35,703 nucleotides of DNA from Chloroflexota bacterium (GCA_021813655.1 JAKAJU010000002.1:1-35703), one strand, 5' to 3'. Shown: positions 8,866 to 19,969, counted from the first letter of the stretch. Notes: generated by a model from the letters alone, not told the origin. Translations and numbers: made by a program.

Positions 8866-9843
8866 TCAGGCGTCGGGCGGCGACCCCTGCGCGACGATGG
8901 TCGGAGCCACGTCGCGCGCCCCACCCCTGTCGCGCATCCCCTCGTCCACGAGGCCCGCGAACGACTCGACGAGCCGACTGAGCTCGAGCGGGAGGACGAA
9001 CTTCGTGGAGGGGGACGCCCCGAGTGCCTTGAGCGTCTCGAGGTACTGGAGCGCCATCGTCTTCTGGTCGACCGTCTGCGCTGCCGAGTAGATCCGCTCC
9101 AGCGCCTGGGAGTACCCCTCGGCGTTGAGGATCTGCGACTGGCGGAACCCCTCCGCCGTCAGGATCGCGGACTGGCGCGCGCCCTCGGCGGTGAGGATCG
9201 CCGCCTGCTTCGCCCCTTCGGCGATGTTGATCTCGGACTGGCGCCTCCCCTCGGATTCGGTGATCACGGCCCGCCGCGTGCGCTCCGCCGAGAGCTGCCG
9301 GTTCATCGCGTCCTGGACGTCGCGCGGCGGCGTGATCTCCCGGATCTCAACGGTCGTGACCTTGCCGCCCCACCGCTCGGTCACCTCGTCGAGCTTCGTC
9401 CGGAGGATCTCGTTGATCTGCTCGCGGCGGGAGAGCACCTCGTCGAGGAGGATGTCGCCGATCACCGCGCGGAGCGTCGTCGTCGCGACGCCCTGGAGGG
9501 CGCCGGCGAAATGCACCACGTTCACGATGCTCTTGAGGGGATCCGCGATCCGCCAGTAGATGAGGAAGTCGACGTTGATCGGCGCGTTGTCCTTCGTGAT
9601 CGTGGTCTGGCTGGGGACCTCGATGAAGTTCTCGCGGAGATCCACGCGGACGGGCCGGTCGACGACCGGGATGAGGAAGATGATCCCGGGGCCCTTCACG
9701 AGGCGCGGCCCGGTTCGGCCGAGCCGGAAGATCACCAGGCGGTCGTACTCGTTGACGATCCGCACGCTCAGGTAGAGCAGGAGGGCGACAAGGAGAAGGA
9801 CGACGATCGCCACCAGGATCGTCACCAGAATGGACCCGTCCAC
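8866..9843 (-). CDS. SPFH/Band 7 (stomatin/paraslipin-like) membrane protein
   Basis: N-terminal TM, VNEYDRLVIFRLGRTGPRLVKGPGIIFLIPVVDRPVRVDLRENFIEVPSQTTITKDNAPINVDFLIYWRI.., AEG-rich coiled-coil repeats; GTG start with GGGAGGGA upstream. Confidence 0.94.
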   Translation of the reverse strand: MDGSILVTILVAIVVLLLVALLLYLSVRIVNEYDRLVIFRLGRTGPRLVKGPGIIFLIPVVDRPVRVDLRENFIEVPSQTTITKDNAPINVDFLIYWRIADPLKSIVNVVHFAGALQGVATTTLRAVIGDILLDEVLSRREQINEILRTKLDEVTERWGGKVTTVEIREITPPRDVQDAMNRQLSAERTRRAVITESEGRRQSEINIAEGAKQAAILTAEGARQSAILTAEGFRQSQILNAEGYSQALERIYSAAQTVDQKTMALQYLETLKALGASPSTKFVLPLELSRLVESFAGLVDEGMRDRGGARDVAPTIVAQGSPPDA

Positions 9844-9896
9844 GTGCCGCTCCCTCCCGAACCGTGTCGCCCAGGCCGCGTGCGCGTTCGACGGCG

Positions 9897-10535
9897 TCAG
9901 CGCGGCCCGACTGCCCCGCCCCCAGTATCACACCGCGTGGCGCCGGCCTCGCCGGACACGGCACGCCTCTCGAGGAAGTCGAAGACCAGCCGGCTCCAGG
10001 TCTCGAGGCCGTCCCGCACGTCGCGCACGTCCTCCGGCGCCGCGAAGGTCCCGGCGAGCTTCTCGGTCTCGCGGATGGCGACCGGTCGACCGTCAGCCTC
10101 GGCGACGCAGACGATGCCGAGATGGACGGCTCCGACGTCCGTCGTGTCGTCGTTGAGCAGGCCGACCGGGCGGAACGGCGGCACGAACGCGGCTGCGATC
10201 TCCTCCTCCCACTCGCGGCGGAACCCCCCGGCGACATCGACGTCCGCCGGGTTCACGTGTCCGCCGATCCCGATCGACCACAGGTCGTGGAGTCGCGCGT
10301 CACCGCCCGCCCGCGTCCGGCGCATGAGGAAGTAGCGCGGGCCGTCGCGGAGCACGAGGTACGGGATCAGCTGCTTGAGCGAGGGATCGGACTCCACCTC
10401 GGAGCGCCGGCGGAACTCGCCGTGGCGCGCGGCCGTCGCGAGGAGCGCCTCCACGCCGCCGGCACGGACCCCGAGCCACCCGGCCCCCCCGAGCGCGAGC
10501 GCGCGAGGGACGACGAGGACGCGCTCGTCGCTCAC
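9897..10535 (-). CDS. NUDIX hydrolase-like protein
   Basis: ...RYFLMRRTRAGGDARLHDLWSIGIGGHVNPADVDVAGGFRREWEEEIAAAF..; Nudix-type G..RE..EE core. GTG start at 10535 overlaps the upstream tyrA stop (GTGA). Confidence 0.85.
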   Translation of the reverse strand: MSDERVLVVPRALALGGAGWLGVRAGGVEALLATAARHGEFRRRSEVESDPSLKQLIPYLVLRDGPRYFLMRRTRAGGDARLHDLWSIGIGGHVNPADVDVAGGFRREWEEEIAAAFVPPFRPVGLLNDDTTDVGAVHLGIVCVAEADGRPVAIRETEKLAGTFAAPEDVRDVRDGLETWSRLVFDFLERRAVSGEAGATRCDTGGGAVGPR

Positions 10536-11440
10536 GATGGATCCGGGCGGGGCGCGTCGCGGTCCGGCGTCGGGGCTCGGTCGCGGTCCACCTCGAGGTC
10601 CGCCTGCAACGCGCGCGCGTCGGGCCCTCCGACTGCCTCGAGCGCGGCGATCCACGCATCGAGCCGATCGCGGACGTCACGCAGGCGTGCGGCGACCGCC
10701 GGACCGTTCGTGGCGAGGATCCCTGCGCCCATCGCCGCGTCTCCTCGGGCGAGCCGCGTCATGTCGCGCCATCCCGAGGCGGCGAGCGTGCGCGCCACCT
10801 TCCACGTCTCCGGCGGCGGCTCACCGGGTGCTCCCGCCATCGCCTCGACGAGCGCGGCGGCCACGACGAGCGGCGCGTGGCTGATCGCTGCCGTCGCCGC
10901 GTCGTGCGTCGCGGCGTCCAACGCCACCGTCCGCGCGCCGCATGCGCGCGCGAGGCGCTCGACCCGCTCGATGTCGAAGCGTCGTGCGGCGCGGCCCGGG
11001 ATCACCACCCACGGACGGTCGACGAAGAGGTCCGCGGAGGCGCCGCCGAAGCCCGACGTCTCCCGCCCGGCCATCGGGTGGCCACCGACGAACGCGAGGC
11101 CGGCCGCGTCCGCGCGCCGGACGATCACCCCCTTCGTGCTCGCGACGTCGGTCACGGTGGCGTCTCGACCCAGGACGCCGTCCGGCAGCGATCCGAGCAG
11201 ATCGATGAGCTGGAGCGTCGCCAGAGGTGGCGCTGCGATGACGATGAGGTCGGCTCCCGCCACGGCGGCAGCCGGGTCGTCGGCGACTTCGTCGATCACC
11301 CCGGCGGCCAGCGCCGCCCGGGGCCCCTCGCCGCGCGGCGTCCAAGCCGCGACGACCGCGAGCTCGGCTGCCCGATCGCCGCGCAGGGCGCGGGCGATGG
11401 AGCCGCCGATGAGGCCGAGCCCGAGGAACGCGACGCGCAT
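10532..11440 (-). CDS. tyrA: prephenate dehydrogenase
   Basis: MRVAFLGLGLIGGSIARALRG...VTDVASTKGVIVRRA...FVGGHPMAGRETSGFGGASADLFVDRPWVVIPG: canonical TyrA motifs. Confidence 0.93.
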   Translation of the reverse strand: MRVAFLGLGLIGGSIARALRGDRAAELAVVAAWTPRGEGPRAALAAGVIDEVADDPAAAVAGADLIVIAAPPLATLQLIDLLGSLPDGVLGRDATVTDVASTKGVIVRRADAAGLAFVGGHPMAGRETSGFGGASADLFVDRPWVVIPGRAARRFDIERVERLARACGARTVALDAATHDAATAAISHAPLVVAAALVEAMAGAPGEPPPETWKVARTLAASGWRDMTRLARGDAAMGAGILATNGPAVAARLRDVRDRLDAWIAALEAVGGPDARALQADLEVDRDRAPTPDRDAPRPDPS

Positions 11441-11447
11441 GGCGCCG

Positions 11448-11453
11448 AGTCTA
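11448..11453 (-). promoter_or_regulatory. candidate -10 element TAGACT, 7 nt from the tyrA start codon
   Basis: Minus-strand TAGACT-CGGCGCC-ATG; position predicts transcription starting at or next to the start codon. Confidence 0.45.
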
Positions 11454-11583
11454 CGTCGCCGCCCGTCGTGCGCGCGGCTGCGGGCCGCCGACGGGCCGAA
11501 CGGCCCCTCTGCCCACACACCCACCGGCTATCATCGATCTGCCGCTGACGCGCTCGGCGGGGACGTCCTCGAAGGGGGGAGGC

Positions 11584-12279
11584 GTGGTGGACGATCCACG
11601 GATCCGGGTCCTCGTCGTCGACGATCACCGCGTCCTCGCCGAGGCGCTCGTGGCCGCCCTCTCGGAGGAGCCGGACATCCACGTCGTCGGCGTCGCCTCG
11701 CAGGTCGCCGACGTCGCCGGACACCTCGATGCCCGGGTGGATGTCGTTCTCATGGATTACATGCTCGGCGACGGGACGGGCGCCGACGCCACGCGGATCG
11801 TGAAGTCACGGCAGCCCGACGCGGCCGTGGTCATCCTCACCGCGGTCACCGACGGCGAGACGATCCTCGAGACCGTGAAGGCCGGCGCAGACGGCTACCT
11901 GACGAAGGACAGGGCCCTCGACGACGTGGTCGCGTCCGTGCGCGCGGCGCACGCGCACGAGATCCTCCTGCCGCGCTCCGTGATCATGGAGATCGCGCTG
12001 CGCGTGGCCGAGGCCCGCCAGGCGAGCGCCGAGAGCGTGCCGATCGAGCCTCTGACGCCACGCGAGCTCGAGGTCCTGCGCCTGCTGACCGAGGGGCTCG
12101 ACTCCGAGACGATCTGCGTGCGGCTCTCGATCGCGCCGAACACGCTCAGGACGCACACGCAGAACATGATGTCCAAGTTCGGGACGCACTCCAAGCTCGA
12201 GACCGTCGCGTTCGCGCTCCGTCACGGGCTCGTCGAGCCGCCCCAACCCGAACGGGCCCGACTGACGCCGCTAGCCTGA
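11584..12279 (+). CDS. NarL/FixJ-type response regulator (receiver + LuxR HTH)
   Basis: IRVLVVDDHRVLAEALVAALSEE...VVLMDYMLGDGTGADA...GYLTKD...LTPRELEVLRLLTEGLDSETICVRLSIAPNTLRTHTQNMMSKFGTHSKLE; GTG start preceded by AAGGGGGGAGG. Confidence 0.94.
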   Translation: MVDDPRIRVLVVDDHRVLAEALVAALSEEPDIHVVGVASQVADVAGHLDARVDVVLMDYMLGDGTGADATRIVKSRQPDAAVVILTAVTDGETILETVKAGADGYLTKDRALDDVVASVRAAHAHEILLPRSVIMEIALRVAEARQASAESVPIEPLTPRELEVLRLLTEGLDSETICVRLSIAPNTLRTHTQNMMSKFGTHSKLETVAFALRHGLVEPPQPERARLTPLA

Positions 12280-12300
12280 CCCGCACCCGACCCAGGCGCG

Positions 12301-12332
12301 CGGCGTCCGGCGGGCGGGCCCGCCGGACGCCG
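12301..12332. terminator. 14-bp perfect stem, 4-nt loop; likely bidirectional terminator between convergent genes
   Basis: CGGCGTCCGGCGGG-CGGG-CCCGCCGGACGCCG between the stops at 12279 (+) and 12379 (-). No T-tract. Confidence 0.7.
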
Positions 12333-12378
12333 ACCACTCACGCGACCGCGCGCGTCGCGCGCGGCCTCCCCATCTCCC

Positions 12379-13743
12379 TCAGTCGCTGATGACCGGGACC
12401 GCGGCGAGCGCCGCGGCGACCCGATCGGCCGGATACTCATAGTCCTCGAGGGCACCCGCGAGGTACCGCTCGTACGCGCTCAGGTCGAAGTGGCCGTGCC
12501 CCGACAGGTTGAAGAGGATGACGCGCGACTGGCCGGCCTCGCGGGCCTCGATCGCCTCGTCGATCGCGACGCGGATCGCGTGGCTCGACTCCGGGGCCGG
12601 AAGGATCCCCTCACTGCGCGCGAAGAGGACGCCCGCCTCGAAGCTCGGATTCTGGTGGACGGCGCGCGCCTCGATGAGGCCCTTGTCCTTCACGAGGCTC
12701 ACGAGCGGCGCCATCCCGTGGTAGCGCAGGCCGCCCGCGTGGATCGGCTCGGGGATGAAGTCGTGCCCGAGCGTGTGCATCTTCACGAGCGGCGTCAGGC
12801 GCGCGGTGTCCCCGAAGTCGTACTCGTACACGCCCTTCGTCAGGCTCGGGGCCGCCTCGGGCTCGACCGCCACGATGCGCGCGTGTCCCTCGCCGCGAAG
12901 CTTCCGGCCCAGCCACGGGAACGCCATCCCGGCGAAGTTGGACCCGCCGCCGGCGCACGCGATGATGACGTCCGGCTCCTCCCCGGCCATCGCCATCTGC
13001 TCGATCGCCTCGATGCCGATGACGGACTGGTGGACCAGGACGTGGTTGAGCACCGACCCGAGGGAGTACTTCGTGTCGTCGCGCGTCGCCGCGTCCTCGA
13101 CCGCCTCAGAGATCGCGATGCCGAGGGAGCCCGGGTTCTCGGGCGTGGCGGCGAGCACCTGGCGGCCGTAGTTCGTCGTCGGCGACGGACTGGCGACGAC
13201 CTGCGCGCCGTACGTCTCCATGAGCATCCGGCGGTACGGCTTCTGGTCGTAGCTCGCCCGCACCATGTAGACCTTGACCTCGAGGCCGAAGAGGGCCCCG
13301 GCGATCGCCAGGCTCGTCCCCCACTGGCCGGCACCGGTCTCGGTCGCCAGCCGCGTGACGCCTTCGTTCTTGTTGTACCAGGCCTGGGCGAGCGCGGTGT
13401 TCGGCTTGTGGCTCCCGCCCGGGCTCACGCCCTCGTACTTGTAGTAGATGTGGGCGGGCGTTCCGAGCGCCTTCTCGAGCCGCCGGGCGCGGTACACGGG
13501 GCTCGGCCGATACAGCCTGTAGGCCTCCCGGACCGGCTCCGGGATCTCGATCTCGCGTTCGGCGGAGACCTCCTGCGCGATGAGCGCCATCGGGAAGAGC
13601 GGCGCGAGGTCGGCCGGGCCGATCGGCTGGCCCGTCCCGGGATGGAGGACGGCGGCCGGCGCGAACGGCAGGTCCGCCACGATGTTGTACCAGGCGCGCG
13701 GGATCCGATCCTCGTCGAGGACGTACTTCGTGCGATCGCTCAT
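12379..13743 (-). CDS. trpB2: TrpB-like (TrpB2-type) pyridoxal-phosphate enzyme, tryptophan synthase beta-like
   Basis: [26 protein letters not shown]...[69 protein letters not shown]...[22 protein letters not shown] 9 nt upstream of the ATG. Confidence 0.95.
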   Translation of the reverse strand: MSDRTKYVLDEDRIPRAWYNIVADLPFAPAAVLHPGTGQPIGPADLAPLFPMALIAQEVSAEREIEIPEPVREAYRLYRPSPVYRARRLEKALGTPAHIYYKYEGVSPGGSHKPNTALAQAWYNKNEGVTRLATETGAGQWGTSLAIAGALFGLEVKVYMVRASYDQKPYRRMLMETYGAQVVASPSPTTNYGRQVLAATPENPGSLGIAISEAVEDAATRDDTKYSLGSVLNHVLVHQSVIGIEAIEQMAMAGEEPDVIIACAGGGSNFAGMAFPWLGRKLRGEGHARIVAVEPEAAPSLTKGVYEYDFGDTARLTPLVKMHTLGHDFIPEPIHAGGLRYHGMAPLVSLVKDKGLIEARAVHQNPSFEAGVLFARSEGILPAPESSHAIRVAIDEAIEAREAGQSRVILFNLSGHGHFDLSAYERYLAGALEDYEYPADRVAAALAAVPVISD

Positions 13744-13933
13744 CGGGTGTGTCTCCTCGCGGACGGATCCCCAGGGGCCAAGCATCCGGCCCATCCCGAC
13801 GGGCGGGCCGGACCTACGCCGAACGCCGCCGGGGGCCGGGCCCGCCGACGCGGAGTTCCGCGTGGTGCGCGCAGTGTCGCCGACGACCCCGCCTCGACGC
13901 AAGCCGACCGGCCGTGGCGACGCGCCGGCACGC

Positions 13934-14482
13934 TCACCGGCCGAACGGCGCCTCCGCGACGACGACGTAGCGCGCGGGTCCGCGGCCGAGGTGGCTCTCG
14001 TAGAGGACGAGCGAGCCGGCCCGCCATGAGGCCGCGAAACGCGATGCGGCGGCCGCGAGGGCGGCTGCCGCCGCCAGCCCCCCTCGCGGGTCCTCGCAGC
14101 GCGCGAGCGTGAGGTGTGCGCGGAAGGGCCGGCCCTCGGACACCCAGCCCCGCGTGGCAAGTGCCCCGTCCAGGCGCACCGCGAGGGCGGCGAGGTCGGC
14201 GCCGCCGGCGGACACCCCGAGCCAGAGCGTCCGGGGCTCCGCCGGACGGGGAAACGCCCCACTCCCGTGGAGCGCGATCTCGAACTCCCGCGATCCGCGC
14301 GCGGCCTCCACGACTGCCTCCGCCGCGCCAGCGACTCGGTCGGCGGGCGTCGCGCCGAGGAACCGGATCGTGAGGTGGAACGCGTCGGGCCCCACCCAGC
14401 GGGCCGCGCCGGGCGGCGAGGACCTCCGGGCCGCGTCGAGGACCCGCGCGATGCGATCGCGGACGTCCGGCGGGACCGGCAC
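13934..14482 (-). CDS. thpR: RNA 2',3'-cyclic phosphodiesterase (2'-5' RNA ligase family); 5' boundary uncertain
   Basis: Two HxTx motifs (HLTIRFLG and HLTLARCED). The conserved first strand [11 protein letters not shown] lies partly upstream of the first standard start codon (GTG 14482). Confidence 0.85.
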   Translation of the reverse strand: MPVPPDVRDRIARVLDAARRSSPPGAARWVGPDAFHLTIRFLGATPADRVAGAAEAVVEAARGSREFEIALHGSGAFPRPAEPRTLWLGVSAGGADLAALAVRLDGALATRGWVSEGRPFRAHLTLARCEDPRGGLAAAAALAAAASRFAASWRAGSLVLYESHLGRGPARYVVVAEAPFGR

Positions 14483-14588
14483 CGCGATGAACAGGCGACG
14501 ATCGGCGGGCGCGCCCCGCTCCGCGATCCCCTCCTCCGGCCGGAAGGGAGCCGGGTGCGCGCCGAGACCGACAGAGCCCGGCCTCCGG

Positions 14589-15146
14589 TCAGCAGCGCCC
14601 GTCTTCGTCCGCCTCCGCGGCCTCGACGGCGGCCGCGACCTCGCGCTCCCACGCGACGCGATCCGCGGCGAGGACCTCCAGTGCGCGCTCGACCGGCCGC
14701 CAGCCGACGATCTCGGTCTCCTTGCTCTCGAGGAGCTTGTAGGTGGCGAAGAAGTTCTCGATCTCGATGAGCCTGTGCGGCCGCACCTGGTCGAGGCTCT
14801 CGATGTGGGCCTGGTGGGGGTCGGCGATCGCGACGCAGAGGACCTTGAAGTCGAACCCCTTCTCGTCGCGCATCTCGAGGCCGCCGATGGGCCGCGCCCA
14901 CACGCGGCAACCCGTGAAGGTGGGCTCGTCGATCACGAGGAGGGCGTCCGTGTGGTCGCCGTCGAGCGCGCGGGTGCCGCTGATGAAGCCGTAGTCGAAG
15001 TTGTAGAAGACCGCGGACGAGAGGACACGGTCAAGGCGGAAGACGTGCGACTCCTCGTCGTACTCGTACTTGTTGCGGGTGCCGCGAGGGATCTCGACGA
15101 CGATCTCCACCTCGCGGGGGAAGGCGGCGGCATGCAGGGAGGTCAT
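14589..15146 (-). CDS. ppa: inorganic pyrophosphatase (family I)
   Basis: [93 protein letters not shown]. Confidence 0.96.
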   Translation of the reverse strand: MTSLHAAAFPREVEIVVEIPRGTRNKYEYDEESHVFRLDRVLSSAVFYNFDYGFISGTRALDGDHTDALLVIDEPTFTGCRVWARPIGGLEMRDEKGFDFKVLCVAIADPHQAHIESLDQVRPHRLIEIENFFATYKLLESKETEIVGWRPVERALEVLAADRVAWEREVAAAVEAAEADEDGRC

Positions 15147-15197
15147 GGCGGCACGATACGTCACCGTCCGACGCGGCGGCTGCGCCTCCGCCGCCGG

Positions 15198-16277
15198 TCA
15201 CTCGTTGTAGAGCCGCTCCTCGATGAGCTTCTCCTGCACGGCGCGTCCGTTGGGATCGAAGCAGCTGAACTCGAAGTGCTTCTCGAACTCGAGGTCGACG
15301 TTGTCCTGGCCGCCGCGGTTCTTCTCCACCGTCACGATGACCCAGTCGCGGAAGCGTTGCGCCTGGTACGGATTGAACTCGATGTTCACCTTCGCGACGA
15401 TGTTGTACTTCTCGTTGAGGATCAGGATGATGTCCGCCTCGTAGTTGATCGCGGACGAGCCTCGAAGGTGGAAGTTGCGCAGCCTCTGCGCCTTCAGGCC
15501 CTCCTTGTCCGCCGCGACGATCGCGATCACGGGGACCTCCTCGGAGAGCGCGATGTCCTTGAGCCCGTTCACCGAGAACGTGACCTTCTCGGCCTCCGAC
15601 GTGGGCTCGGGGATCTGCGGGACCTTCTGCAGGTAGTCCACCACGAGCATGAGCTGGCGGTCGCCGGAGACGTCCCGGTGGCGTCGCACGAGGGTCCGCA
15701 GATTGTCGATCGTGCTCGCCGTCTGCGAGCCGCGCATGAGGAAGAGGTTCTGGCCGTAGCGACCGATCCGGTCGAGGCTGGGGCGCAGCCGCGGGTTGTC
15801 CGAGAGCTCGGGGTTGCCGCCGCCTTCGGACATCCACGACCCGAGGATCTCCGCGCGCACGTCCTGGATGCGGATGGCGCCGGTCTTCTGCGGCAGGTGC
15901 GCGAGCGCCGACTCGAGCGCGATGAGGCGGTTGAGGAGGTACTGCTCCTCGTGCTCGAAGCAGACGTACAGGACGTTCGCCTGGCCCGACATGGCGACGT
16001 TGCGCGCCATCTGCAGGGCCATCGTCGTCTTGCCGGTCCCCTGGGCACCGCCGATGAGCAGGAGCTCACCGGCACGCAGGCCCGCGCCGATCGTCTTGTC
16101 GAGGGGCGTGAAGCCGAGCGGGATCGGCTGGTACTCGCCGACCTTCCCGCTCGCGACCCGGTCGTTGAGGTCGAGCAGGACCTGCAGGGCCGACCGTGGC
16201 GTCAGCGACCCCCCGTCCGTGTCGAGTCGCCAGGCCCGTGCGGCGACGCCGTGGTGCTCGGTCGTCTCGCTCGTCAC
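15198..16277 (-). CDS. stand-alone DnaB C-terminal-like (RecA-fold) ATPase
   Basis: IPLGFTPLDKTIGAGLRAGELLLIGGAQGTGKTTMALQMARNVA..., Walker B LMLVVDYLQKVPQIP, RGSSAINYEADIILIL, VTVEKNRGGQDNVDLEF. No DnaB N-terminal domain. GTG start at 16277 chosen because AGGAGG sits 5 nt upstream; the track start is 16283. Confidence 0.85.
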   Translation of the reverse strand: MTSETTEHHGVAARAWRLDTDGGSLTPRSALQVLLDLNDRVASGKVGEYQPIPLGFTPLDKTIGAGLRAGELLLIGGAQGTGKTTMALQMARNVAMSGQANVLYVCFEHEEQYLLNRLIALESALAHLPQKTGAIRIQDVRAEILGSWMSEGGGNPELSDNPRLRPSLDRIGRYGQNLFLMRGSQTASTIDNLRTLVRRHRDVSGDRQLMLVVDYLQKVPQIPEPTSEAEKVTFSVNGLKDIALSEEVPVIAIVAADKEGLKAQRLRNFHLRGSSAINYEADIILILNEKYNIVAKVNIEFNPYQAQRFRDWVIVTVEKNRGGQDNVDLEFEKHFEFSCFDPNGRAVQEKLIEERLYNE

Positions 16278-16306
16278 GGTCACCTCCTCACGCGATGGCG
16301 GTGGTC

Positions 16307-16312
16307 ATGCTA
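16307..16312 (-). promoter_or_regulatory. candidate extended -10 TGCTAGCAT upstream of the DnaB-C-like gene
   Basis: Minus-strand TGC-TAGCAT about 29 nt upstream of the SD/start region. Confidence 0.45.
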
Positions 16313-16433
16313 GCACCGCCCTCCGGACCGGCGACAATGGCGCGATGGTCCTCCTCTGCCGGTGGCCGCGAGACGGCCTCCGCGGACTCGAGCTGCCCGG
16401 GTGTGCGGCGAGACGGCGGTAGCGAGGCCGAGG

Positions 16434-17840
16434 TCAGCCAGCTGTGCGGAGCCCCTCCACCCCGGTCGCCGCGAGCTCGTCCCAGTAGGCGACGACGGTG
16501 CGGATGCCGGTCTCGACGTTGGCCAGCACCATCGATTCGTTGGGGGCATGGGCGTGGTCGTCGTCGTTCGCGAAGCCCAGGAGGACGACCGGGAGCCCGA
16601 CGATCGATTCGAACGACGCGCAGATCGGGACCGACCCTCCCTCGCGGATGTACAGGGGTGTCACGCCGAACGTCTTCTCGATCGCCCGGGCGGCTGCGCG
16701 CGTCGCGGGATGCTCGATCGGCGTCAGCGAGGGACGGCCGCCGCCGAGAGCGTCGACGCGGACGGAGACGCCGGGGGGTGCGACGTCCTCGATGTACGCG
16801 CGGACGAGATCCGTGATCCGGTCCGGGTCCTGGTCAGCGACGAGGCGGCACGTGATCTTCGCGTGCGCCGAGGCCGGGATGATCGTCTTGCCGCCCGCCC
16901 CCTGGAACCCGCCCCAGATCCCGTTGAGATCGAGTGTGGGCCGCGCGCCGCGCCGCTCGAGCGTCGTGTACCCGACCTCGCCGTAGAGCGCGGGGACGCC
17001 CGTCGCGACCCGATAGGCCTCCTCGTCGAAGGGCAGCGCCGCGAATGCTGCGCGGTCCTCGTCGGCCAGCGGGACGACGTCGTCGTAGAAGCCCGGGACG
17101 CGGATCCGGCCGTCGGGGCCCTTGAGCGCCGCCACGATCTCGCAGAGGGCGTTGAGCGGGTTGTTCACGACCCCGCCGAAGCTCCCCGAGTGGAGATCGC
17201 GCGGCGCCCCGTCCACGTGCACCTCGAGCGCGGCGACCCCGCGCAGGCCGATCGTGACCGCGGGCCGGTTGCCATCGAAGAAGCCGGTGTCGGAGATCAC
17301 CGCGAGATCCGCGGCGAGCCGCTCCCGGTTCGCCTCGAGCCAGGCGTCGAGGTGGACGGAGCTCGACTCCTCCTCGCCCTCGAACACGTACTTGACGTTG
17401 ACCGGCAGGGTGCCGCGCGTCGCCAGAGCGGCCTCGAGCGCCCGGACGTGCAGCATCACCTGGCCCTTGTCGTCGGCGGCCCCGCGGCCCACGACGCGCC
17501 CGTCCGCCACGAACGGCTCGAAGGGCGCCGTCTCCCACTCGTCGATCGGGTCGACGGGCTGGACGTCGTAGTGGCCATAGACCACGACCGTGGGCGCGCC
17601 GTCCGCATGGAGCCGGTCGCCGTAGACGATCGGGTGGCCGCCCGTCTCGCAGACCTCGACGTTCTCGGCTCCGGCGGCGCGCATCTGGTCCGCCAGCCAC
17701 TCCGCCGCGCGCCTGCAGTCCGGAGCGTGATCGGGGATCCCCGAGATGCTCGGGATGCGGAGGAAGTCCAGGTACGCGGCGAGGCGCCGCTCGCGATGCT
17801 CCTCGAGGTAGGCGTCCAGCGACGTGGTCTCCGCGGTCAT
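16434..17840 (-). CDS. M20 family metallopeptidase / dipeptidase
   Basis: TVVVYGHYDVQPVDPIDEWETAPFEPFVADGRVVGRGAADDKGQVMLHVRALEA...FEGEEESSSVHLDAWL...DLHSGSFGG...GGSVPICASFESIVGLPVVLLGFANDDDHAHAPNES; ATG 17840 with GGAGGATCC upstream. Confidence 0.94.
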   Translation of the reverse strand: MTAETTSLDAYLEEHRERRLAAYLDFLRIPSISGIPDHAPDCRRAAEWLADQMRAAGAENVEVCETGGHPIVYGDRLHADGAPTVVVYGHYDVQPVDPIDEWETAPFEPFVADGRVVGRGAADDKGQVMLHVRALEAALATRGTLPVNVKYVFEGEEESSSVHLDAWLEANRERLAADLAVISDTGFFDGNRPAVTIGLRGVAALEVHVDGAPRDLHSGSFGGVVNNPLNALCEIVAALKGPDGRIRVPGFYDDVVPLADEDRAAFAALPFDEEAYRVATGVPALYGEVGYTTLERRGARPTLDLNGIWGGFQGAGGKTIIPASAHAKITCRLVADQDPDRITDLVRAYIEDVAPPGVSVRVDALGGGRPSLTPIEHPATRAAARAIEKTFGVTPLYIREGGSVPICASFESIVGLPVVLLGFANDDDHAHAPNESMVLANVETGIRTVVAYWDELAATGVEGLRTAG

Positions 17841-17957
17841 GGATCCTCCGATGGGCGTCCGGTCCGTTCGACCCGGCCATTCTACGGGTCCCGGCCGACG
17901 GACGGGGCTGGACCCGGCCGTCGGCCATCGCTCCCCGGCCGACGCGCGCCTGCGAGC

Positions 17958-17991
17958 TGACGACCCCGGCGGGATCCCGCCGGGGTCGTCA
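17958..17991. terminator. 34-bp perfect palindrome downstream of ftsH, probable terminator
   Basis: TGACGACCCCGGCGGGATCCCGCCGGGGTCGTCA is exactly self-complementary; 29 nt after the ftsH stop; no T-tract. Confidence 0.65.
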
Positions 17992-18019
17992 TCGTGTCTC
18001 GGGTGTGGGGCCGGCGCGG

Positions 18020-19969
<1,950 letters not shown>

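Noticed and set aside
13744-13933. Possible trp leader/attenuator or T-box upstream of trpB2 (short frame [17 protein letters not shown])
   Set aside because: Only one Trp codon, in frame with trpB2, no convincing terminator/antiterminator pair or T-box sequence.
12379-14910. 843-aa minus-strand ORF as a TrpB fusion
   Set aside because: Upstream part is off-frame reading of ppa/thpR; the SD-led ATG at 13743 is the sensible start.
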